From Cladosporium sp. IMV 00045 (Eukaryota; Ascomycota; Dothideomycetes; Cladosporiales; Cladosporiaceae): DNA of 60,529 bases. The stretch is from positions 141,480 to 202,008 of the forward strand of contig MSJI02000924.1 of NCBI GenBank assembly GCA_001931905.2. Direction: 5' to 3'. The notes under the pieces were generated by a model that was not told the DNA's origin, ran no database searches, and worked only from the letters and a program-made list of their open reading frames with translations. The position numbers were made by a program, and so were the translations under genes. Positions 29,238 through 43,750 of this stretch are shown here, piece after piece (within the stretch, counting starts at the first letter, position 1; each line of letters starts with the position of its first letter).

Positions 29238-30518
29238 TCACAGACGGCCTGGTTCGCGATATTTCATGTTACCCCTGCCGCGGTACACCACCGGTGGATC
29301 ATTCTCACTCGTACCGCCACTGGCGTCTAGTCTGTCGTCACCACCAAGCCTACCGTCATCACTGAACCGGTTGTTGCGTGGGCGATAGGTATCGGTGCGC
29401 CTTTGTCGCGGTTGATCGTTTCTGCGGCCGGCATATCGCTCGTCGTCGCGTCTGGGGCTTGGTCGGTAACGGTCTTCGTCATCACGGTAGCGCTGATATC
29501 TGTCTTCGGCGTATTGGTTTGGTAAGCTCCGGCGTCGACGTTGGCCGTATGAAGTCTCATCATTACGGGGCGGAGGTGCACCGTTGTGGCGGCTTGGGCT
29601 TTGCGATCGCTTTCGTTTGTGCTTTTCGATGGGCGAGATTCCGTCCGTTTCACTTTCTTGGATAGCTGGCGAGGGCGAGTGAGAGGCAGATCGTTGCCTG
29701 GGTCTTCCCCTCAAGCCTTCGTCTTTGACGTTGTCAGACTGTCTTCGGTGCCTCTGTGACAGACGAGGTGGTGGGCTGGCACTCATGTCGACGTCGGATG
29801 AGCCGCTGCGGCGCCTGCGTCCACGATCACGAGAAGATACGGCACTTTCGTCTGCAGGTGCTTGCTGCTGGCGTTTCTTTTCGAGCTCGCCACATCTGCT
29901 GATTAGCACCGGATGTACCGGCTGATCGCCGTCGTCTACAGGAACTTTCGCGATTTTGTCGAGCACGTTCTGTCCAGACACCAGCCTTCCGAAGATTGTG
30001 TGTTTGCCATTCAAGTGGTCGCAAGGCTCGAGAGTGATGAAGAATCTGGTTAGGTAAGTTAGCAGAAAGTCGCAAATTTGTATGACACTCCGGGCGGGAG
30101 GCGTTCGTACTGACTACCGTTCGTGTCTCTCCCACGATTAGCCGAGCATAAAAGACCTGCAGAGTCCATGTTGCGCCATTCGAGGTTCTCATCCTCAAAT
30201 TCTCCACCGTAGATACTCGCCACGCCAGTACCGTCACCATTGGCGATATCTCCACCTTGCACCATGAATTCATCTATCACACGATGGAATCTGCATCCGG
30301 AGTAGGACATGGAATTGTACTCTGCCGTACACAACTGGCGGAAGCTACGTGGCTCCTGTCAGCACATTCTGCACCGTCATTCATGCACGTTATTCGCCGC
30401 CTTACTTCTCGCATGTCTTCGGAGTCTTGTCGGTGAAGAGCTCGAACACAAGCCTTCCAGCAGGCTCCTGGTCGATGTCAACGTCAAGAAAGACCCGTGG
30501 TCGATTAGTGGGAGCCAT
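29238..30518 (-). CDS. Cyclophilin peptidyl-prolyl isomerase with RS-rich tail
   Basis: Nuclear-type cyclophilin fused to an Arg/Ser-rich tail, like the PPIG/SR-cyclophilin group that associates with splicing factors. Exons are 30518-30406, 30344-30111 and 30045-29238 (introns 61 and 65 bp), 384 residues. The isomerase domain covers residues 1-175: CRFHRVI with the catalytic Arg, [22 protein letters not shown]. The position that is Trp in cyclophilin A (before the LDGKH-like turn) is His here (CDHLNGKH), which usually means weak cyclosporin A binding. The tail has repeated [16 protein letters not shown] and [13 protein letters not shown] segments and ends with [11 protein letters not shown]. 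It is divergent from KRR1 with 299 bp between starts. Confidence 0.92.
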
Positions 30519-31855
<1,337 letters not shown>

Positions 31856-33169
31856 GCAGGGAAGCAATACGGATTGTTTCTTCTCTCACCTGTACGATTC
31901 GAGCGATTTTTGATACCCAAATGACACCACTGTCTGGTTCCTTCCGTGCAAAAGTCTTACGAGCAACTTTGCAGTTCGCATGCACTACCTGCTAGTGTGA
32001 TAAAGGGCTTTCTACGCTGACCTTTATCTGTACCCTCGGCATCGGATGGAACTAAGGCTTGAAGCTAGGAAAATGGTCATCAACGCGAATTGAAGACAAC
32101 ATCGAAGCGACGGAGAACACGAAAAGTGGCTGCTGCATACTACAGTGGGTGGACCTGCGTTCGCGCGACCCGGGTTTGGAAAAAAGGAACATGCCCGGGA
32201 AATGTTCGAAATGGATTCGCTGAGTTCAGGACTTTGAGGAATCGTGGTGCTCCTGTTTCCATCTCGGAATACCACATCAGATCATTGCGTGGTATGTGAA
32301 TCCCGCATCCAGTGTATTAGTAATCGGGTCGAGTAGGCTGTCTATAATTATTTGGGTATTCATATCAAAAGCGTTGAGCTTTTATTCTTTTTTGCCAATT
32401 CTAAAGTTGAAACAAGATCTCTACGTGAGTTCAAATACTGTGCTTTTCTAGGAAGGACTTTTCTGATCATTTGCTTGACATGGTGCTGACGCATCACACG
32501 AGTGAAAGTTACGAGCCATAGTAAAGAATGCGATTTAGCTGATGGATACTCTGTTATTGCCAAACTGAAACGTGAAGATAGCAGTCCTTGAATGGTCCCG
32601 TAATTTCAGGCGGTATACAAGCCACCAAACGATACTCCTGAAAGCCAACAAGATTCGCACCGTCTACAGCATACAAATAGGCATCCAGCCGCTAATCAGC
32701 AGATCCAATGTATCCAATTGATTCTCATCAACTACTGATTCGTGTTTCATTCATATCGTCCGGAGCCAGGTGTGGCGATCACGGCAGATATAGTTCACAC
32801 CATCCTTGGCGTGTACCAGACTCCTGGGTTCGACGTCGATTGCTTTGGCAGGCGCGGCTCAATTCGATCCCGAACCTTTTTCCGACGTCTTTCTTCCTCT
32901 TCGTAGCTGGTCTCTCGCGACTTTGCGTCCGCACATCTCTGATGAAAGCAACTTTGTCCTTGTCGGCCGTCCGCGTTCGATAGATTTGGTTGAGGCCAGT
33001 CTGCTGCAAGCACCACGCAACAGCTTCATGCCATTGCTGATCATGGACGCGTTGGCGAATAGCTGATGCGTTTCGCCCGACATGTCAGAGTATGCCTCTT
33101 CCCAGGGCGAGCTCGACGCGATACTCTCGTCTCGTCTCCAGAGCTGAAACATTTTGATGCGGGCTACGG
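31856..33169. other. Intergenic, no gene seen
   Basis: It separates two converging genes, KRR1 and the methyltransferase. Short frames only, AT-rich in the middle (about 32300-32560). No repeat or RNA gene recognised. Confidence 0.35.
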
Positions 33170-34420
33170 CTATCGACTCCGCGGTTTTCGACCACAGATG
33201 ACTCGTCTGCGCTTGGGTCAGTGAACGACAAGTGAGGCCTTCTAATATGGGACTTACAATGTGTTGTATATCCTGGCCTCTTCGGTTTCAAGCTCCTCCC
33301 GGGCCGCTCTCACTATGCTCTCACATTCGCTTTGTGTTTTGCCCAGAACTCGAGTGAATGGCACCAAAGCAAAAGACTCCAGCATCTCCGACACAACCGT
33401 CTTGGTCCAGTCTTGTGAGATCGGGCCTTCGTCTGCAAATGGTTCAGTCTCTCGTGTCCTCTCTGGACGATAAAGGGAAACTTTGCGCACCGTTTGTCCA
33501 AGCTCCGATTGGTATGTCTTTACGCTCCTCTGTAAGGCGCTCGAAGCCGGCCCTGGCCATCAGGTGATGTAGTCTCCTGGCAATCACTGGATCTTTCCTG
33601 TTACGCATGGAACGCAATGCGGTGGAATATAAATTCCACCATCGCTCAAGACATGGCAGGTCTTGTCCTTTGTCCGATTGAAACACCCACTCAAACTCGA
33701 TCATTTGCAACCATCCTCCTGGTGCAAGCAATTCCATGTATTCACCAATCAAGCTCTCCCACCTGTCTGCATTGATACCATCCACCAGAAAACGACTGTT
33801 TATCAAATGGAAGAGTCCTCGCATCAGATCTTGATGCCGCGCAAGCCGAAATGGAGCATTGAGGTTCCACTTTATCTTAACAAACTCTTGAACGGGACTG
33901 ACGTCTCTCCCTTCGTCTGAGTTATCGTCCTCGTCTTCATCACTGTTCCTCCTGGTGTCGCAATCAAAAATTTCCACCCCGACGACCTGGATATCGTCAG
34001 CGACAAGCTTTTCGACGGGACGCATCGACATGCAACTAGCTTGTAACGATGCAATCTCCTGGTGCGTGGTGTTCACTAACCTCGCATTGTGGAAAGTAAT
34101 CAACGTCCAGTAAATCAGATATCCAGGCGCCTGTCCCATAACCACAATCGAGCACTTTTGGAGTCTCAACCCCCCTCGGCGGAAATCCTGGAGCAGCAAC
34201 AGGCCCGCCTAAAATTGGCTCGAGTATGAGGTTCTGCTCCGAAAAGCGTTCTTTTTCTTGCTGCCAAAGGCTCAGTCCTGGCCACCGAATGAACGTCTCA
34301 TCGTCGACTTACGTCGTCTACAGGAACACAACTTATGTCCTGCTGAATGCCAAACCTGCAGAAATCGCGTCCAGCATATTTCCACGTGCGGTCGTCATTC
34401 GGTTGAGGGATGCTTGTCAT
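33170..34420 (-). CDS. LaeA/UMTA-type SAM methyltransferase
   Basis: Class I methyltransferase of the large fungal group that includes LaeA-like and UmtA-like proteins; substrate unknown. Five exons: 34420-34313, 34260-34081, 33986-33491, 33432-33258 and 33206-33170 (introns 52, 94, 58 and 51 bp). All junctions keep frame and give 331 residues. ATG 34420 (MTSIPQPNDDRTWKYAGRDF) fits the usual TYxYGRxYHxY start. Motif I is VLDCGYGTGAWISDLL (GxGTG loop intact). It is followed by VVGVEIFDCD, an acidic insertion of about 15 residues (NSDEDEDDNSDEG), then LLAPGGWLQMIEFEW. The C-terminus RVICGRKPRSR is typical. No biosynthetic genes lie beside it, so a role in a metabolite cluster is not supported. 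Confidence 0.85.
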
Positions 34421-37420
34421 GTAACTGGAAAATGGCTGTCAACAATTGCCTTCAAAGGCAAAAACATCTGCGTCAGTACGTCACCGGCCGCAGCATGTCT
34501 GCATGTAGCACAGACAGCACCCATGCGGCTCTGTGTGAAGCCTCAAGGTATATTATTCACGCCGAATAATCACGCGACAGGGTACGGCTTACCGGTGTAC
34601 GACTCCGAAGTCAGATGACTGACCGCGGACTTGAGATTGTCTGTGATGGTTTGATTGCCGTGATGCATCCAATGGCGAAGGCTGTCAGTAATTCTTGCTC
34701 CGGACTCGAGGACCACGAAGTACAACCGTGCATGTACATGCGGTCGACTTCTTCAAGTATGACCCGAACGAATCACCCTGGCACCCGAGCGCTGCACTCC
34801 TGTTAACTGGCCTCAATACCTCATTGGTTCGCTATTATGTGTAATGGACCCACCTCGCCAATCACTCGGACGGCATGATGGAGCAGGTCTTCACGTCCTG
34901 GCTCCCGGATTCTGTTCCAAGCTCTGACATGCCAACATCATGGCTTGCTAAAGTGCCCAGAGTACGTACCCGGATCAGCTGTTCATCAACCGAAGCATCG
35001 ACTTGCAGGAGCAGAGCGCCCTGTCAGAATGTTTATCGGCTTGTCCGAGGATAACAAAGACCTTCTACTTGAGATTGCCGACCCCCCGAGAATAGTCGTC
35101 AGTCGCAAAGTCGGACATGTGAACTCTAATGTGTCAGCTCAATATATCTCGAGGCATTTCCGCAATCGTGAAGGCTGCTTCAGCCAAATCGCCAAAGCTT
35201 CTCTGGGAGCCTTGGAAGCCAACGATCAACTTGTTATCGATACTTCAGGCATCCGCTCTGACTTTTAAAGTTGAACTCTAAAACGCACATACACCGAGTT
35301 CCCAGGAAGGTCATGAAATGTCTTGAAATCCTATACTCTGTTTGTCACAAATGGCGCCATGGTCGAAACACTTCCGCTTTCCTTTTCCATGCGCTCCAGC
35401 ACAGGGAAGAGCACTGGATGTGGCGTGCAATGATGATCATGACGGCCGTTGTAAAGAAATCCTGTTCCGAGGCTGTTTGAACTTCTGCACCAAGTCATGG
35501 TCCAACGGTCAGTCATGAAGAGACTAACTTTCGCTGCGACAAGCATATGAACGGTTAGGCTGTAAGCGATCAATGGAACTTGCCGTCACCGCTGGTCTCC
35601 TTAAAGCTTGGCCATTCATCATACAAGCCCCGACGACATGGTCCTGGGATCTCTAGGGACAAACGGGCCGGGATCAAGGGCTTTTTTTTTTTGTGGCAGT
35701 CCCTGTACTTCGTACCTCACACTCATGCGCATGCGAGATACCAGAGATGATGCTCCTCCAGTGATCTCATCCCACCAGGATGTAGCCTCGGTCAATCTCT
35801 TTGGAAGAAAGAGCGCTCGACGCCCGCACCGCACAAAAGGCCCTTGGCCCCCATGAATTATGCAAAGCTCGCGGAACAGCACACGGTTTGCAAACGGACC
35901 TCGGAAACGATTGGCCTAGCACGTATCTTGGGCTGGTCTTTGCCGTGCCGCCTCTACGCTCAAACGGCCTGATCATGTTCTGGATTTCGTTAATGCATTC
36001 GCACGTTTTATCACCAGGATGCCGCTTGGAAGTCATATCAACCGGACGGTAAGCCCTGAGATGGGTCTTGGATTTCTCGACATATTACCAATAAGCTGGG
36101 CCGAGGCGTCACACAGCACACAGAGTCCACCATTCAAGCGGGTTTCCATCAAACCTACCTCCGGTGAGCACCAACGGGACGGATCTTCCATCCTATTTCT
36201 TCCTTCCCCCTAACAACAGAATATGAGCCTCAAAAAGGTGATGATCCTTTTCAAATCCATCGACTCTAGCACCTCACGCATCGTCCCCGCTATCGTGGCG
36301 CATCGCTTTGTGCGTTTCAGCCCTGACTCCCGCCTCGTTTGCGTGCAGTCCAAACAAAACGTCCGTCTTGCCCATGAACTGCATGAGGCTCATGCCATCA
36401 CACCCTCAACACTTGGACAACGCTAGAGGCAGACGGGGCATACGAAGTGCAGGCTCTGCAGATGGCCGTTGGGTTTTGACCTTGAAGTGCATGACCATCG
36501 TTCCGAAGTCTGCAAGCCAAAGACATCTAGCCTTTCCAGAGCTTACAACCGAACCTCATATCTCAGTCCCGCCATTCTGGTTTTACAGCGGATAGTCCGT
36601 GGGGTGGATTCCTGGAATCTTCATCCCAACGGTCAAATATCCGGGGAGGACCGTGGTGCTGGGAAGGAAGCAGCATGCTTTCTTGCTCCTACTTCTTTTT
36701 GCATACTAACTGTCGCCTTCGTGTCTCTTCAAAAAAATTCCAACCCTAAGATACCCTCTCTCCCGTGGAACAAATGCCCCGTCCCCCGGTCTGATGGTCC
36801 GTCCTCTTCGTGAAACAGACATTCATGCATGCACTCCCCTCCTCCGTACCGGGAAGCCTGCAGCTCGCAGTACTGCGGTGTAACAACCTGACTTTTTGAC
36901 AAGCGCACTGTTGGTGAAGCTGCGCGAGACAAAGGAACATGTGAGATAATAGGTATGGGTGTATCCAGTCTTTTCCTGCACAATTTTGTGCAATTCCAAG
37001 ACACGCACGCAGGATAAAGGCTTTCGACCAGTGCGTCTGTTGTGTCTACTAGTCTGTCGCCCGGCGATTACGAGAAACCGTTTTCTTCAGGCCTCCAGGA
37101 TGCCCCCAGAGCGGTGACCTCGGCTGATTCTTTCAACCTGCAGTGGAAATCCAGGCGATCGTCTGTGTGAAGTAGACTCGGCGAAACATGACGGGAGATT
37201 ACAGAGGTCCCTATCAGTTTGTATACCGAGAAGCGTACCTTCGCAGAGTGTGCATACAATCGAGTCTGAACCAAGAGCGCGCACACAAAGCTATTTGATA
37301 TCACATCCCCGCTTCTAAGACAGCCATAACACAAGGCACCTAGACGAAAGCACCCCGTCAGTGTGACCAGCGACTCTAACAAAACGAGACATGTAATTAA
37401 ACCGATAAATTAAGATGGAG

Positions 37421-37460
<40 letters not shown>

Positions 37461-37638
37461 TGGAAAGAAGGAATAAGAATAGACATTTGTCTCAATTTTT
37501 TCCGATTTCGCTTTGCTTGATTTTCTCAATTCATTCCGCGTGAGTCCGCTCGCCGCCATGATTCTCTCATTTCTCCATTTTCTCCCAAGGAAAAAAGAAG
37601 TCTTCCATTGCTCACAATCTACTACCACCACCTTTGAT
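34421..37638. other. Gene-poor 3.2-kb interval
   Basis: Read on both strands, this holds only frames below 115 codons with no recognisable motif and no matching splice context. CA and TG are not depleted, so RIP is not the reason. The frame at 34945-35268 is the most protein-like but has no neighbouring exons. A run of 38 A residues lies at 37421-37458, about 180 bp beyond the end of the glucose-6-phosphate isomerase gene. There may be a fast-evolving gene I cannot recognise. Confidence 0.4.
37421..37458. repeat. A38 homopolymer
   Basis: An uninterrupted run of 38 A residues on this strand (T on the strand of the isomerase gene). Such runs mutate quickly and are prone to length errors in assembly. 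Confidence 0.9.
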
Positions 37639-39566
<1,928 letters not shown>

Positions 39567-40739
39567 GGTGGGTGGTAAGGCCTTGGTTGGTTTGCTGTGG
39601 TTATCTCGAGGTATGGGTTGGGTGTTTTTTTGTCGTGACTGCAAGCAGCGGGGTCAATATAGCCGTTTCTCTTAAGCCACCTCACCTCAACCCGACTCAA
39701 AAGCCGCGCGGAGTAAATAAAGACAGAGAGAGAGAGAGAGGGGTGAGTGACAGGCAGGCAGGCAATGGAGACGTACCTCGTGAATGAAGTTGGTGAGGAG
39801 TGGGATGTGATTGTTTGTCGTAAAGGGAAAGTTGAGTGATGAGTGGGAGAAAGAGTCCAAGCAGCAGTGAGTGAAGGGTGCATCAAGCCCTCTCTCGCCC
39901 TCGCCCTCCGGTGATGGGCGGGTGATGTGACGTGCCACTCTCTCTCAAGCTGCTCGCGCTGTTTTTGCCCCACTCACCTCTCTCTGCCAGCTTCACCAGA
40001 GTCGCGGGGCAATCATTGCTCACAGGCCTCAGGCTAGACAGCCAGCCAGCCGGAGATGCTACATGCAGAAATCCCGTGGAAACGCTCTACGCTTACACAA
40101 AGATTTGCGATTGCTTATCAGAGCATGCCGGATAATCAGGCCTTCTCAGTGAATCAGTCATTGATTGCCAATTCGCTCGCCATGCGCAACAAAGAAATGC
40201 CAGCCTTACGGGCAAAAGCACCCCCACCAAAAGCCACGTGATGCGCATCGCCCAAATCCCAAATCCCAACAAACAAATAAAATAGCGCGGGGGGGCCAGG
40301 TCTGCAGTCACCATCGATTGCCACTCACGCTGCCCACGCACCCTCCACTCACCGAGGAGCGTCCGGATAAATTGCAGGCATGCCTCGTTGCCGTTCGACA
40401 AAAACATAGACGCACAGACAAGGCGTGCTTGGGAAATTATTCCGCCAGACATCCGATTACCAGGTACATTAGTAACAATCGTGTGACTCAAAAATGAAGA
40501 AAGAGGGAGAAGAAAAAAGCGAAACGATTGCGAGCACAGGAAAACATCTTGTTTCTCACTTGCCCCATTGGATATATAGCTTTGCTGCACCATAATTGTT
40601 CTAAACCGGAAAACCGCGCTTTGCTCAACAACCGCTTCCAATCACAGCGAGAAAGTCAAAGCAAACCAGCCGGGTCCAAAATCCCGCATTTTGTGCTTTC
40701 TCCTTCCTTCCGACCAAAAACAACTTTTCTCTTCCATGT
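39567..40739. other. Intergenic between two minus-strand genes
   Basis: The right part borders the stop of the Sch9-type kinase gene, the left part is the isomerase upstream region. There is a short AG microsatellite near 39721-39742 and a pyrimidine-rich leader before the isomerase start. I see no gene; the 182-codon minus frame 40641-40093 has no recognisable content. Confidence 0.35.
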
Positions 40740-42840
40740 CTATCGCTGATTGAAAGCATTCTCCTGCGAGATACTGCCGCCGGCGTCCCCCAATCCCTCG
40801 ACGGGACGGTTGTACGACCAGCCGGCGAATTGCTGCTGCATGGTCTGGCTGAGCATGGGGCCGTCGACGTAGCTGTCCGTGGGGGCCTCGCTGGTGAATT
40901 CCTTGTCGAAGTTGGCAGTGTCGCGCTCGTCGAGCACGGAGGGCTTGAAGGACGGCTCGTACTTGCGGTCGAGGAGCTTGCGCCAGTCTATGCTGTGGAA
41001 GAAGGGGTGGGCCTGGGGATATGTTAGTCTTGAATGAACATTGATGGTTCTCTGGTCTTGACGGACGACTTACCTTGATCTCTGATGCACCGTTGGTGCC
41101 GAGACGCCTGGTGGCATCGCGATCGAGCAGCCTCGTGAGCAAATCTCTCGCCGCAGGAGGGACAACGTCAGGCCCAGGGAAGTGCAAAGGCTCGGCCAGA
41201 ATCTTGCGGTACATTTCGTTGGTGTTCTCATCATAAAAGGGCGGCAGACCCGTCAACATCTCGTAGAGCAACACACCGAGCGTCCACCAGTCGACAGCCT
41301 TGGTGTAGCCTTGTCCGTGCAGGAGCTCAGGGGCGAGATACTCGGGAGTACCACAGAAGGTGTTGGTCTTGTCCTCATCCTTCATGTCCAGCTTGCAGAG
41401 ACCGAAGTCACAGAGAGCAATGTGGCCCACATAGTCGACGAGAATGTTCTCTGGCTTCAAGTCACGGTAGATCACACCGAAGCCGTGCAAGCACTCGAGA
41501 GCGCAGAGCAACTCTGCAGCGTAGAATCTGGATCGGTTGATGTCGAAGCGTTGCTCTTTTTGGAGGTGGTGGAAGAGCTCGCCACCGTTGACGAAAGCCA
41601 GGACAAGGTAAAGCTTCTCCGGTGACTGGAAGGAGAACTTGAGCGGTACAATGAAGGGGTTGTTGATCTGCGCCAGCACAGATCGCTCCGCCAAGGTATG
41701 GGTGACTTCCGACCGCGAAATAATGTGTTGCTTCCTGATTGTCTTCAAGGCGTAGATACGCTGGGTATCCTTCTTCATGACCTGCATGACCTTACCGAAG
41801 CTACCCTTGCCGACAACCTTGAGCAGCTCGAAATCCTCAATCTTGAGACTGCGCTGCTTGTTCTCAACGTACTTGACTCCTATCCGCAATGCACCAGTGC
41901 CGTATTGTACGTCGTGCCATTGCACACCGCTGGCCAGTCCGCTGCTTCCGGGTGGCGGCATGGCGCCGGACTTGTCTTTCTTGCTCTTGTCGTTCGCGGC
42001 AGATGGCTGTGCTGCACCGACCTCGGCATCTTCGGTGAAAGAGGGAGTGATTCTGCAGGTTCCGATGAAAATATCCTGCTGTCTGCCAGCATTTGGAGGA
42101 GCCGAAGGGTTGCGCATGTAGAGGGAAAGACTGAGTTCCGTTGTCCTGCTAACATCGAACTTGTATTGTGTGCTCTCACCCGGCCAGAGAGGGTTCTCGG
42201 GAGTGCCAGAGACTGCGTTGACGAAGACTTGTTGCTTGTCGAAATCGAGAAGAGCATATGGCAGGTACTTGCTGTGGTATCGGCCGTGAGTTGATGGAAC
42301 TGCGTTGATGCCGCCCGCAGCAGAGGCCGGGCGGTAGTTGGCCTGCATTTGACTGGAACCTGGTCTTGCACTGTTGCCCATGTATGACCCAGCGGCGAAG
42401 CTGCCAGTGGACATGCTAGAGCCATGGCCTGGCCGCTGGAATGATTGTTCAACACCCGGCGGCAGGCTGAATCCCCTTCCCTCGTGTAGTGTCAAGATCA
42501 AGATACCCGGCCTGACCGGAGGCGGGGGAGGCGAGATCAAGGCCTCTGATGCGGCGATGTTCTGGGAATCACTGCCATTGCTGCTGGTGCTGTGTTGAAG
42601 GTTTGAGGTAGGAGTCTGAGTGCCGGGTGTGGGAGGGCCGGATGGAGATTTGGCGGGAGCATCGGCGGTGATGGTGGACTGGGAAGAGGAGCGGGAGAAG
42701 GTGTTTGCGAGGGGAGCGAGGTGCGTCTCCTTCAGCTCTGGTGCAATTTGTCAGCATTGTGTAGGGAAGGAAATGAGAATCGAGCGCCGTTGGGAGATGA
42801 CACAGGGCGGTGACATACTCTTGGTGAGTTTCCACGACAT
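40740..42840 (-). CDS. SCH9: Sch9-type AGC protein kinase with C2 domain
   Basis: Ser/Thr kinase equivalent to yeast Sch9 and Aspergillus SchA, a TORC1 effector for growth and ribosome production. Exons are 42840-42819, 42737-41074 and 41012-40740 (introns 81 and 61 bp), 652 residues. A Ser/Pro-rich N-terminus leads to a C2 domain (about residues 83-300, beginning RPGILILTLHEGRGFSLP). The kinase domain has GKGSFG at 317-322, ALKTIRK with Lys 339, YRDLKPEN with Asp 433, DFG at 451-453, and the activation-loop Thr in TNTFCGTPEYLAPELL. The AGC tail holds KEFTSEAPTDSYVD and the hydrophobic motif FAGWSYNR, whose Ser is the expected TOR site; Trp replaces the common Phe before it. The first exon is only 22 nt. 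Gene symbol is by homology. Confidence 0.93.
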
Positions 42841-43750
42841 GATGGAGGAGATGATGATTGAGGCCGGCCTGAGTCGTGTATTCAGGCGAGGCGAGGCGAA
42901 TAGTAGGAAAGTATAGGTAGTGGGAAGCGACGAGGCTGAGGCAGAGGAGGAGGGGTACAGTAGTCGTGTAGTAGGGGCGGCGCTGTTGGAGGAAGTGGGG
43001 TGGAGAGGACTTGACTGCCTCGCACTCGCTCTGCTGCCGTCTCTCTCTCCTGGACAAGCGACGGCAATTGGGTGGAGAGGAGATCGAGTGGCGGTGGCGG
43101 AGAGCAGGGGTGGAGAGATATAGGGAGTGCTGGTGAGTGAACAAGTAGGGGGTGGAAGTGCACAACAGCAGGAAGAGGATGCTGGTGCTGGTAGAGTAGT
43201 GGGAGGAAGTGTTTGTTTTGTGGTTGACCGTCACACTCTCTCACAGGGCTGTGCGGAGGAGAGCAGCAGGGCCAGAGAGAGACAGAGGGCGAGAGGGAAA
43301 GAAGAGAGTTTGGGCCTAGGGAGGCAGTGCCGTGCCAGCCAGCCGCCTTGAGCTTGTCTGTCAGTCGTTTGCGTGTGGAGAGTGACTGGTGAGTGGTGGG
43401 TGGAGCGGAGCATCCGACGCCGGTGTCGCGAACTTGTGAGAGCAGCAGTAATGACGATGTTGTCTGTCTTGTTCTATTGTTATTACCAACACCACGACAC
43501 AACAACCATACGCGGTATCACGACTGTATGATCTTGACACCCATCTACGCCTCCACTCACCGACAACAATTCACTTCCATCCACGACATGCTGCGGTAGC
43601 GCATCGCTCATACAGCACTACTCGCCCATGCGAAACACCACTTCACCACCACCCCTGCCTACTCCAACACCCGCCTCTTAATACTGTATCATTCGTCCAA
43701 GCGAGCCTCTCTGATCTCCACACTCCTTCTCCCCCGCCGCGACATCCATC
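42841..43750. promoter_or_regulatory. Shared upstream region, SCH9 and ADA2
   Basis: Two divergent start codons enclose 910 bp. Much of 42900-43350 is strongly purine-rich on this strand (GAGGCAGAGGAGGAGGGG, GAGAGACAGAGGGCGAGAGG), giving a pyrimidine-rich leader for SCH9, while the last ~150 bp before ADA2 are pyrimidine-rich on this strand. The strand switch marks where the two transcripts probably begin. Confidence 0.5.

Noticed and set aside
33170..34420. Secondary-metabolite cluster around the methyltransferase
   Set aside because: No polyketide, peptide or terpene synthase, P450 or pathway transporter lies nearby; neighbours are KRR1 and glucose-6-phosphate isomerase.
40093..40641. 182-codon minus-strand frame between isomerase and kinase
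   Set aside because: No recognisable content, biased by local composition, and it overlaps the likely 3' end of the kinase transcript.
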